This document shows positions 1-6,881 of a DNA stretch of 64,000 nucleotides, in pieces; the first letter of the stretch is position 1; every line of letters starts with the position of its first letter. The position numbers and the translations under genes were made by a program. The notes under the pieces were generated by a model. It was not told the origin of the DNA and did no database searches. It saw only the letters and a program-made list of their open reading frames with translations. The stretch lies in assembly GCA_022793815.1 (NCBI GenBank), contig JAAWDP010000011.1, positions 1-64,000 of the forward strand. The letters run 5' to 3'. The DNA comes from Clostridia bacterium. GTDB lineage: Bacteria; Bacillota; Clostridia; Christensenellales; Pumilibacteraceae.

Positions 1-359
1 ATACCAAGACGAAAAACCGCAAGGCACTAATTGACACGTTTATTTATCGCGTTGTGATGTACGACGACAAAATGAAAGTGCTATTCAATCTCAAAAGCGG
101 GCAGAAAAACGAACTGCTTTTGAACTTGATTTTTCCCGATTACCCCAACGGAAACGGCGGCGAGGACGAAAATAGCACGAAAGAAAAAGAAACCGAAAAC
201 TCGGTTTCTCAATCTGGGTGTTCGTATACCCCTGTTATGGTGCATCCGTCGGGGCTCGAACCCGAACCGAAGGCGTCGGAGGCCTTTATGGTATCCAATT
301 CCACCACGGGTGCTTTCGACGCAATTATTATACGTGAAACGGGTCGTAAAGTCAACTAA
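1..359 (+). CDS. Serine recombinase (large serine integrase), C-terminal part only
   Basis: The frame is open from the first bases of the window, so the 5' end lies outside. The visible part (Lys-Asn-Arg-Lys-Ala-Leu-Ile-Asp-Thr-Phe, then Tyr-Asp-Asp-Lys-Met-Lys-Val and Phe-Asn-Leu-Lys) matches the extreme C-terminus usual in serine recombinases of clostridial mobile elements. After an acidic linker the frame continues through a complete tRNA-Arg gene in antisense and stops beyond the tRNA promoter. The last 40 or so residues are therefore translated from host tRNA sequence. I infer that this is the integrase of an element inserted at the tRNA 3' end. The family assignment rests on about 60 residues. 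Confidence 0.7.
   Translation, partial: TKTKNRKALIDTFIYRVVMYDDKMKVLFNLKSGQKNELLLNLIFPDYPNGNGGEDENSTKEKETENSVSQSGCSYTPVMVHPSGLEPEPKASEAFMVSNSTTGAFDAIIIRETGRKVN
182..208 (-). terminator. Rho-independent terminator of tRNA-Arg
   Basis: A perfect 8-bp stem (GAAACCGA/TCGGTTTC at 189-196 and 201-208) with a 4-base loop is followed on the minus strand by a T-rich tract. It lies 30 bases past the tRNA CCA end, inside the recombinase frame on the other strand. Confidence 0.7.
238..313 (-). tRNA. tRNA-Arg (anticodon CCG)
   Basis: On the minus strand the 76 bases fold as a tRNA. The acceptor is GCACCCG/CGGATGC, the D stem GTGG/CCAT, the anticodon stem AAGGC/GCCTT with loop CTCCGAC (anticodon CCG), and the T stem TCGGG/CCCGA with loop TTCGAGC. 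Discriminator A and an encoded CCA follow. The acceptor has one mismatch (C4 with A69). The 3' half is likely the attachment site of the adjacent element, so the mismatch could be an integration footprint. Confidence 0.93.
327..355 (-). promoter_or_regulatory. Promoter of tRNA-Arg
   Basis: On the minus strand TTGACT, 17 bases, then TATAAT, ending 13 bases before the tRNA 5' end. It overlaps the last codons of the recombinase frame. Confidence 0.8.
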
Positions 360-431
360 AAGAACCCGTTTTTCTCGGACGGTAGCAGGCGCACCCAAAA
401 ACGTCCGAAAATAAAACCGAAAAACGCTCAA

Positions 432-462
432 ACAAAAACCCCTCGGTCGGTTAAAGCCGAGG
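432..462 (-). terminator. Terminator of asnB
   Basis: A CCTCGG/CCGAGG stem with a 10-base loop is followed on the minus strand by TTTTTG. It starts about 17 bases past the asnB stop. Confidence 0.7.
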
Positions 463-478
463 AAGATTTTTATGCTTG

Positions 479-2059
479 CTATTTTCCGCTGTCGCCGTAG
501 TTGGACAGTACGCGCGCCGACGGGTCGTCTACGTCGCAGCCGTTCCAGTCCCTGTTCGGCATCCAAAAATCCGCCACCATCCGCGCCTGAGAAGGGTAGT
601 GCTTTTCGAAAATTTCGCGGTACAAAAGCGATTCTTTCGTGAACGGTTCGGCGTGGTAGGAATATTTTTTCGCGATGTCTTTCCAGTCGTCTTTGTAAAC
701 GCTTTCGGCGTACTGTTTTAAGTCGTCCACCATCGAATGCCCCACAGCGTCCGAAAATGCGGCTTTCTCGCGGTATAAAATCGAGCGGGGGAGTAAGTCG
801 CCCTCGAACGCGCGGCGCAGAAGATACTTGCCGCAGCCGTATGTATTCATTTTCAACGCGGGGTCGATGCTCATGACAAACTCGACGAAATCCAAATCGC
901 CGAACGGTACGCGCGCCTCCATCGAGTTGACGGAAATGCAACGGTCGGCACGCAATACGTCGTACATGTGCAGCTCGCTCACGCGCTTGACCGACTCGGA
1001 TTGAAACGCCGCCGCGTCGGGCGCAAAGTCCGTGTACTTGTACCCGAAAAGCTCGTCGGAAATTTCGCCGGTCAAAAGCACCTTGACGTCGGTTTTTTCG
1101 CGTATCGCCTTGCAGAGCAGATACATGCCCATGCTCGCCCGCACCGTCGTTATGTCGTAAGTGCCGAGCGCGGCTATTACTTCGTCCAGTGCTGCGATAA
1201 CTTCGTCTTTCGTCATGAATATTTCCGTGTGCCGCGCGCCGAGATACTCCGCAACCTGCCGCGCGTATTTGAGGTCTATCGCGTCTTTGTCCATGCCTAT
1301 CGCAAACGTGCGTATCGGCTTGTCGGACAGGCGCGCGCCTATCGCGCATACAAGCGACGAATCCAGACCGCCCGACAGCAAAAATCCGAGCGGCGCGTCC
1401 GCGTCCAATCGCTTTTTCACACCTTCGACCAGCTTTTCGCGTATGCCCATGCACGCGCTGTCTATGTCGAAAACCGCAGTAGCCGCGGCGGTAACGTCGC
1501 GGTAACAGACAAACTTTCCGTTTTCGAAATAATGTCCGGGAGGGAAGGGCAGCACCTCGCCGTCCGCAATCGGAACAAGATTTTTGGCTTCGCTCGCAAA
1601 CGCATAAGCGCCGCTTTTCAAAACGGTATAATAGAGCGGACGTATGCCTATCGGGTCGCGGGCGGCTATGCAAGACTTGCTTTCCCCGTCATATATCACG
1701 CATGCGAATTCCGCGTCGAGGCGGCGGAACATATCCGTTTTGTACAGTTCGTACATCGGAAGAAGTACTTCGCAGTCCGAGTCCGAAGCAAAGGAATATC
1801 CCTTTTCTTCCAGTTCGCGCTTTATGCCGCGGAACCCGTAAATTTCGCCGTTGCACAGCGAAATATTGTTGTTGCGGTAAAACGGTTGCATTCCGCTCGC
1901 CGTTAAACCCATAATGGCAAGACGGTGGAATCCGGCATATCCGAAAGCGGTTTCCTCGAAAACACTCATGTCCGGACCGCGGCTTTCCGTTTCGTTAAAC
2001 GCGCGCTTTGCGGCGTCCTTTGGTATGCTCTTGTCGGTTATGCAAAAAATCGAACACAT
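479..2059 (-). CDS. asnB: Asparagine synthase (glutamine-hydrolysing)
   Basis: Makes asparagine from aspartate, glutamine and ATP in the cytoplasm. The 526 residues are close to the AsnB norm. Cys2 (Met-Cys-Ser-Ile) is the glutaminase nucleophile, a class II amidotransferase domain fills roughly the first 200 residues, and the PP-loop Ser-Gly-Gly-Leu-Asp-Ser-Ser of the synthetase domain follows near residue 230. The ATG is preceded by AAGGAG. The gene is divergent from aspS and asnS, which fits a small Asp/Asn supply-and-charging locus. A terminator-like hairpin in its 5' leader suggests attenuation. Confidence 0.93.
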   Translation of the reverse strand: MCSIFCITDKSIPKDAAKRAFNETESRGPDMSVFEETAFGYAGFHRLAIMGLTASGMQPFYRNNNISLCNGEIYGFRGIKRELEEKGYSFASDSDCEVLLPMYELYKTDMFRRLDAEFACVIYDGESKSCIAARDPIGIRPLYYTVLKSGAYAFASEAKNLVPIADGEVLPFPPGHYFENGKFVCYRDVTAAATAVFDIDSACMGIREKLVEGVKKRLDADAPLGFLLSGGLDSSLVCAIGARLSDKPIRTFAIGMDKDAIDLKYARQVAEYLGARHTEIFMTKDEVIAALDEVIAALGTYDITTVRASMGMYLLCKAIREKTDVKVLLTGEISDELFGYKYTDFAPDAAAFQSESVKRVSELHMYDVLRADRCISVNSMEARVPFGDLDFVEFVMSIDPALKMNTYGCGKYLLRRAFEGDLLPRSILYREKAAFSDAVGHSMVDDLKQYAESVYKDDWKDIAKKYSYHAEPFTKESLLYREIFEKHYPSQARMVADFWMPNRDWNGCDVDDPSARVLSNYGDSGK

Positions 2060-2082
2060 GAATAAACTCCTTAAAGAGTAGT

Positions 2083-2129
2083 AAAAAAGCAGCCCGTGTC
2101 CCGCTTATGGCGGTGGGACAAACGACTGC
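2083..2129 (-). promoter_or_regulatory. Terminator-like hairpin in the asnB 5' leader (candidate attenuator)
   Basis: On the minus strand GCAG and GTCCC (arm at 2115-2129) pair with GGGAC and CTGC (arm at 2089-2102), and six Ts follow directly. It sits between the asnB promoter and its ribosome binding site, so it should stop most transcripts before the gene. No T-box sequence was seen and the effector is unknown. Confidence 0.55.
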
Positions 2130-2157
2130 CGAAACTACCTTTCACCGCTTTCGTATT

Positions 2158-2186
2158 ATATTACATTAAACATAAAAATAAGTCAA
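2158..2186 (-). promoter_or_regulatory. Promoter of asnB
   Basis: On the minus strand TTGACT, 17 bases, TAATAT. An overlapping TATAAT (2155-2160) at 20-base spacing is an alternative -10. The start point would be about 85-90 bases before the ATG. Confidence 0.6.
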
Positions 2187-2216
2187 GCGAAATTTTTTGT
2201 CGGTTTGCTTTTAAGG

Positions 2217-2245
2217 TTGACTTTTTCAACGGATAATGGTAAAAT
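2217..2245 (+). promoter_or_regulatory. Promoter of aspS
   Basis: TTGACT, 17 bases, TAAAAT. The predicted start point is about 35 bases before the GTG start codon. Confidence 0.7.
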
Positions 2246-2287
2246 CTTAGATAATGACAAATTCGAAACTTTCGGAGGAACATACAG

Positions 2288-3652
2288 GTGATTAAGATAA
2301 GCGAAGTCAAAAAACACAACGGGGAAACCGTGGAAATAGCCGGTTTCGTCAAACAGGTCAGAGACCTTAAAAAAATGCAGTTTCTCGTCGTGCGCGACGT
2401 GACCGAATCGGTGCAGATAAGCGTCGAGAAAAACGAAAACCGCAAAGCCGTCAACGACGTTATATCGTCGCTCACGCTCGAATCGTCGGTCAGAATAAAG
2501 GGCAGGGTGAACGTGGACGATTTCGTCAAACTCAACGGCGTCGAGATAATCCCCGACGAGATAGAAATAGCCAACCTCGCAAACAATACGCTGCCGATAG
2601 ACTTGACCGATTTCAACGAGTCCAACCGCGACCTTCGTATGGACTGGCGTTTTCTTGACCTTCGCAGCCGCGAACACCAACTCATATTCCGCGTCCAGAC
2701 CACAGCGGAAATGGCAATGCGCGAATTTTGGATAAACCACGACTTCACGGAAATCCACTCGCCGAAACTCATGGGCAACCCCAGCGAATCGGGTGCGGAA
2801 CTGTTCGAATTAAACTACTTCGGCGGAAAGGCGTATCTTGCGCAGTCGCCTCAGTTCTATAAACAAATGGCGATAGCCGCAGGCTTCGAGCGCGTGTTCG
2901 AAATAGGACCCGTGTTCCGCGCGAACAAATCGTTCACGTCGCGCCACGATACCGAGTTCACCAGCGTGGACTGCGAGTTTGCCTGGATAAACTCTTACGA
3001 GGACGTAATGAAGTTCGAAGAGGAATGGGTGGCGCACGTAATCAAGCGCGTCAAAGAAAAACACGGCGACGAAATAAAAGCCGTTCTCGGCAGAGAGATA
3101 ACCGTGCCCAAAACTCCGTTCCCGAGAATAACCATGAAGCAGGCGAAAGAAATCGTCAATTCCCTCGGCTATGTCGTGCCGCCCGAAACCAAGGGCGATT
3201 TGGACCCGACCGCAGAAAGAATGCTCGGCGAATGGGCAAAGGAAAAGCACGGCAGCGACTTCGTTTTCGTAACGCTGTTCCCGACGTCCATACGTCCGTT
3301 CTATCACATGTATAACCCCGAAGACCCGTCCACCACGCTTTCGTTCGACCTTTTATGGAACGGACTGGAAGTAACCACGGGCGCACAGCGCGAACACCGC
3401 TATCCCGTAATAGTCAGACAGGGCATAGAAAAAGGACTGATTCCCGCAAACGCCATGACGCCCGACGGAGAAGTAGTAACGGAAAATCTGCCGCAGGGAC
3501 TCAAAGACTACCTGTCCTGCTTTAACTACGGCTGCCCTCCTCACGGCGGCTACGGCTTCGGCTTGACGAGAATGCTCATGAACCTTCTCGGCTATAAAAA
3601 CGTGCGAGAGGTTACGTTTATTTACCGCGGCGTCGACCGCCTCCGCCCGTAA
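2288..3652 (+). CDS. aspS: Aspartyl-tRNA synthetase, archaeal/eukaryotic type
   Basis: Class IIb synthetase charging tRNA with aspartate. At 454 residues it lacks the large insertion of bacterial-type AspRS (about 590 residues), so it belongs to the archaeal-type clade. An OB-fold anticodon domain spans about residues 1-110. Motif 2 includes Phe-Arg-Ala-Asn and Thr-Ser-Arg-His-Asp-Thr-Glu-Phe, and motif 3 is Gly-Gly-Tyr-Gly-Phe-Gly-Leu-Thr-Arg near the C-terminus. Start is GTG, six or so bases after GGAGG. The gene is followed by asnS, so a direct route to Asn-tRNA exists and this enzyme need not be non-discriminating. Specificity cannot be decided from sequence alone. Confidence 0.88.
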   Translation: MIKISEVKKHNGETVEIAGFVKQVRDLKKMQFLVVRDVTESVQISVEKNENRKAVNDVISSLTLESSVRIKGRVNVDDFVKLNGVEIIPDEIEIANLANNTLPIDLTDFNESNRDLRMDWRFLDLRSREHQLIFRVQTTAEMAMREFWINHDFTEIHSPKLMGNPSESGAELFELNYFGGKAYLAQSPQFYKQMAIAAGFERVFEIGPVFRANKSFTSRHDTEFTSVDCEFAWINSYEDVMKFEEEWVAHVIKRVKEKHGDEIKAVLGREITVPKTPFPRITMKQAKEIVNSLGYVVPPETKGDLDPTAERMLGEWAKEKHGSDFVFVTLFPTSIRPFYHMYNPEDPSTTLSFDLLWNGLEVTTGAQREHRYPVIVRQGIEKGLIPANAMTPDGEVVTENLPQGLKDYLSCFNYGCPPHGGYGFGLTRMLMNLLGYKNVREVTFIYRGVDRLRP

Positions 3653-3682
3653 AAAGTCATATAAACTTCGTTATGCTTTGTT

Positions 3683-3910
3683 AAACGGATTTTTTCTCGG
3701 GGTCATTTACGGGGGTGTAAACTCGCCCTCGAAAAAATCCGTTTGCCTTGCCTGACTCGTTTCTCCGCCGTCTTGTTCCGACGGCGTATAAACGTCGCAA
3801 TACTTTGTTGCCATTGTGTTTTTCGCGCAGTCATGTACGAGGGTGTACACTCCTACGCGAAAATCCGCGGGCGCCGCGTCTTGCTCGTTTCTCCGCCGTC
3901 GGACTCTGCG
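3683..3910 (+). repeat. Compound stem-loop repeat, two copies
   Basis: This 3653-4020 gap holds no gene. Copy 1 (3683-3744) has a perfect 14-bp outer stem (AAACGGATTTTTTC and its complement) around the core GTCATTTAC-loop-GTAAACTC. Copy 2 (3820-3863) has a different 8-bp outer stem (TTTTCGCG/CGCGAAAA) around TCATGTAC-loop-GTACACTC. Each core is followed by a shared tail rich in TTGC, CTCGTTTCTCCGCCGTC. The same family recurs at 9065, 31740 and 45741-46108. Confidence 0.75.
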
Positions 3911-3922
3911 CCCATTATTATT

Positions 3923-4009
3923 GTCCTCAGCCGAGCGCGTAGCGCGAACGCCACGAGCCGCAGTCGAGTATTCCGAGCGACAGCCAACGGAATCTCAACC
4001 TTATAAAAA
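3923..4009 (+). repeat. Dispersed GTCCTCAGCCGAGCG / TTCCGAGCG repeat
   Basis: A GTCCTCAGCCGAGCGCG module joined to a TATTCCGAGCG...GGAATCTCAACCTTATAAAAA module, ending at the asnS ribosome binding site. Near-identical modules occur at 31880 and 59708-59880, and the second module occurs alone at 5435, 9340, 37079 and 46113. Confidence 0.75.
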
Positions 4010-4020
4010 AGGAGTCTTTT

Positions 4021-5397
4021 ATGAAACATACCGATATAAAAAAACTGTACGAAACACCGAAAGAATTTGTCGGAAAATCCGTTACCGTTTGCGGTTGGGT
4101 GCGTACCGCCCGAGACGGAAAAGCGGTCGCATTTGTGGAAATAAACGACGGCACATGTTTCAAAAACATGCAGCTAATCGTCGATAAAGACAAGGTCGCC
4201 GACGAAAAGATACGCCCCGCAATGGCTGTCGGAACGTCCGTCAAAGCCGTAGGCAAATTTGTCGAGAGCGAGAAAAACGGCTGGGAAATATTGCTCGAAG
4301 ACGTCGAAATCCTCGGCGAATGTCCTGCGGATTATCCTTTGCAGAAGAAACGTCATACGCTGGAATTTCTGCGCAGCATACCGCACCTGCGCCCGCGCAC
4401 GCGCTATTTCGAGGCGGTATTCGCGGTCCGCGACGCGCTTTCCCATGCCATTCACGGCTACTTCCGCCGCAATGGCTATAAGTACGTTCACGCGCCCATA
4501 ATCACGGGCAGCGACTGCGAGGGCGCGGGAGAAATGTTCCGCGTCACCACTCAGCCCTGGAATGCCGAATACAAGAGCGAAGACAAATACAATGCCGACG
4601 ACTTCTTCGGCAAGAAGGCGGGGCTCACTGTTTCCGCGCAGCTTGAAGGCGAAATGGCGGCAATGGGACTGGGACGCATTTACACGTTCGGACCCACGTT
4701 CCGCGCCGAGCACAGCAACACTACGCGCCATGCCGCGGAGTTTTGGCAGATAGAACCCGAAGTGTGCTTCTGCGACATCGACGACATAATAGAAATAGCC
4801 GAAGATTTCATAAAGTCCATAATCCGCGAAACCATGGAGGCATGTCCCGACGAAATGGAGTTTTTCAACAGCTGGGTTGACAAAGGACTCAAAGAAAAAC
4901 TCGACGGCGTACTGAAAAGCGATTTCGGACGCGTAACGTATACCGAGGCTGTCGAGGTGCTCAAAAAGTCGGGCAGGGAATTCAAATACCCCGTCGAGTG
5001 GGGTTTGGATTTGCAGACCGAACACGAGAAATATCTCACGGAAGAATATTACAAAAAGCCGCTGTTCGTCGTGGACTATCCCGCGGACATCAAGGCATTC
5101 TATATGAAACAGAACCCCGACGGCAAAACCGTAGCCGCAACCGACCTTCTCGTTCCGGGAATAGGCGAGATAATAGGTTGCAGCGAGCGCGAAGCCGATT
5201 CGGAAAAACTCAAAGCCGCCATGACAAAGCGCGGAATGAACCTCGACGGCTATACCGAATACCTCGATACGCGCAAGTACGGCTCCGTGCCGCACAGCGG
5301 TTTCGGACTCGGCTTCGACCGCATGCTCATGTATCTTACGGGCGTGCAGAACATAAGGGACACTTTGCTGTTCCCCCGCACCGTCGGCAGCCTTTAA
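4021..5397 (+). CDS. asnS: Asparaginyl-tRNA synthetase
   Basis: Class IIb synthetase attaching asparagine to tRNA-Asn. The 458 residues match AsnRS length. The N-terminal OB fold begins with Val-Cys-Gly-Trp-Val-Arg-Thr. The catalytic core has Phe-Arg-Ala-Glu-His-Ser-Asn-Thr-Thr-Arg-His (motif 2) and Gly-Phe-Gly-Leu-Gly-Phe-Asp-Arg (motif 3). ATG follows AAAAAAGGAG at good spacing. It lies in the same orientation as aspS but after a 368-base repeat-filled gap, so it probably has its own promoter. With asnB it covers asparagine synthesis and charging. Confidence 0.95.
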   Translation: MKHTDIKKLYETPKEFVGKSVTVCGWVRTARDGKAVAFVEINDGTCFKNMQLIVDKDKVADEKIRPAMAVGTSVKAVGKFVESEKNGWEILLEDVEILGECPADYPLQKKRHTLEFLRSIPHLRPRTRYFEAVFAVRDALSHAIHGYFRRNGYKYVHAPIITGSDCEGAGEMFRVTTQPWNAEYKSEDKYNADDFFGKKAGLTVSAQLEGEMAAMGLGRIYTFGPTFRAEHSNTTRHAAEFWQIEPEVCFCDIDDIIEIAEDFIKSIIRETMEACPDEMEFFNSWVDKGLKEKLDGVLKSDFGRVTYTEAVEVLKKSGREFKYPVEWGLDLQTEHEKYLTEEYYKKPLFVVDYPADIKAFYMKQNPDGKTVAATDLLVPGIGEIIGCSEREADSEKLKAAMTKRGMNLDGYTEYLDTRKYGSVPHSGFGLGFDRMLMYLTGVQNIRDTLLFPRTVGSL

Positions 5398-5434
5398 TCC
5401 GCCGCTTCCCGTTACCTGCCATTCCTCTTTATTT

Positions 5435-5474
5435 GTCATTCCGACCGAAGCGGAGGAATCCCATCCTTAGACCC
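5435..5474 (+). repeat. Short dispersed repeat (GTCATTCCGA...GGAATCCC)
   Basis: Single copy of the GTCATTCCGAgcg-aGTCGAGGAATCT family between asnS and rarA. Confidence 0.6.
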
Positions 5475-5518
5475 ATGCAGCTCACTGTTAAAAAAACATA
5501 AAAGGAGAACCCGAAACA

Positions 5519-6832
5519 ATGGAGCAGCTAACCCTCTTTTCCGACGATACGGGTTTGCCTCTTGCCGCACGCCTGCGTCCGCGCACTCTCGACGAGTTTG
5601 TGGGGCAGAAGCACCTTATCGGCGAGGGCAAAGTGCTTCGGCGCATAATAGAAAACGACAGCGTCGGCTCCATGATTTTCTGGGGTCCGCCGGGAGTCGG
5701 CAAAACCACGCTTGCCCGTATCATAGCGCGTAAAACCAAATCGACGTTTATTGATTTTTCCGCCGTCACAAGCGGCATAAAAGAAATAAAGGACGTAATG
5801 CAGCAGGCGGAAAAGAACCGCCGCTTCGGCGAAAAGACCATACTTTTCGTGGACGAAATACACCGTTTCAATAAGGCTCAGCAGGACGCCTTTTTGCCGT
5901 TTGTCGAAAAAGGCAGCATAATACTTATCGGAGCGACCACGGAAAACCCGTCTTTCGAGGTCAACGGAGCTCTGCTTTCCCGCTGTAAAGTTTTCGTCTT
6001 GCAGGCTCTGTCCAAAGACGATTTAACCGCGCTTTTGCGGCACGCTCTCGAAGACGAGCGCGGTTTCGGAAGAACCGTCGTGAATATGGAAGACAAGGCG
6101 GTGGAAATGATTGCGGATTTCGCTAACGGCGACGCGCGCAGCGCGCTGTCCACGCTGGAAATGGCTGTGCTCAACGGCGATTACGGCGAAAACGGCGACA
6201 TAACCGTCACTGCGGAAACCGTAAGCCAATGCACTTCGAAAAAATCCCTGCTCTACGACAAGGGTGGCGAGGAACATTACAATCTCATTTCGGCATTGCA
6301 TAAGTCCATGCGCAATTCCGACCCCGACGCCGCCGTCTACTGGCTGGCGCGCATGTTGGAGGCAGGCGAGGACCCTCTCTACGTCGCGCGCAGAGTCACG
6401 CGCTTTGCGTCCGAGGACGTCGGGCTTGCCGACCCGCGCGCCCTCGAAATCGCCGTCGCCGCGTTTCAGGCTTGCCACATGATAGGCATGCCCGAGTGCT
6501 GCGTTCATCTCACACAGGCGGTGGTGTATCTGTCGCTCGCGCCCAAATCCAATGCGCTCGACGTCGCATACATGCAGGCAAAGTCCGACGCGCTTAACAT
6601 GCTCGCCGAGCCCGTGCCGCTCAAAATACGCAACGCGCCCACGTCGCTCATGAAAGACCTCGGCTACGGCAAAGGCTATAAGTTTGCGCACGACTACGAG
6701 AATAAAATCACGGACATGCAGTGCCTGCCGGACAGCCTTGTCGGCAGAACTTACTACCGTCCTACGGAAGAGGGACTGGAAGTCCGCTTTAAAAACAGAC
6801 TCGAAGAAATAAAAAACCTGCGCGGAAAATAA
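5519..6832 (+). CDS. rarA: Replication-associated recombination protein A (AAA+ ATPase)
   Basis: RarA/MgsA acts at stalled replication forks with the clamp loader family and SSB. The 437 residues match the family. Residues 1-10 resemble the usual N-terminal SSB/clamp-like motif (Gln-Leu-Thr-Leu-Phe). Walker A is Gly-Pro-Pro-Gly-Val-Gly-Lys-Thr at 56-63, Walker B Leu-Phe-Val-Asp-Glu-Ile-His at about 109-115, sensor 1 Gly-Ala-Thr-Thr-Glu-Asn, and Ser-Arg-Cys supplies the arginine finger. The C-terminal half is the tetramerisation domain. AAAGGAG lies 12 bases before the ATG. The next gene is 49 bases downstream and could be cotranscribed. Confidence 0.93.
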   Translation: MEQLTLFSDDTGLPLAARLRPRTLDEFVGQKHLIGEGKVLRRIIENDSVGSMIFWGPPGVGKTTLARIIARKTKSTFIDFSAVTSGIKEIKDVMQQAEKNRRFGEKTILFVDEIHRFNKAQQDAFLPFVEKGSIILIGATTENPSFEVNGALLSRCKVFVLQALSKDDLTALLRHALEDERGFGRTVVNMEDKAVEMIADFANGDARSALSTLEMAVLNGDYGENGDITVTAETVSQCTSKKSLLYDKGGEEHYNLISALHKSMRNSDPDAAVYWLARMLEAGEDPLYVARRVTRFASEDVGLADPRALEIAVAAFQACHMIGMPECCVHLTQAVVYLSLAPKSNALDVAYMQAKSDALNMLAEPVPLKIRNAPTSLMKDLGYGKGYKFAHDYENKITDMQCLPDSLVGRTYYRPTEEGLEVRFKNRLEEIKNLRGK

Positions 6833-6881
6833 TTTCCGTTCGCGACGCGGTTTTCTCTCATACAAAGGAGGACTCGATTAA

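Noticed and set aside
81..1673. A 530-codon minus-strand frame overlapping asnB and the tRNA
   Set aside because: It lies in another frame of the same strand as asnB, is arginine-rich without motifs, and runs across the terminator and tRNA.
2060..2160. T-box riboswitch before asnB
   Set aside because: The leader is too short and lacks the T-box consensus and specifier stem; only a simple terminator-like hairpin is visible.
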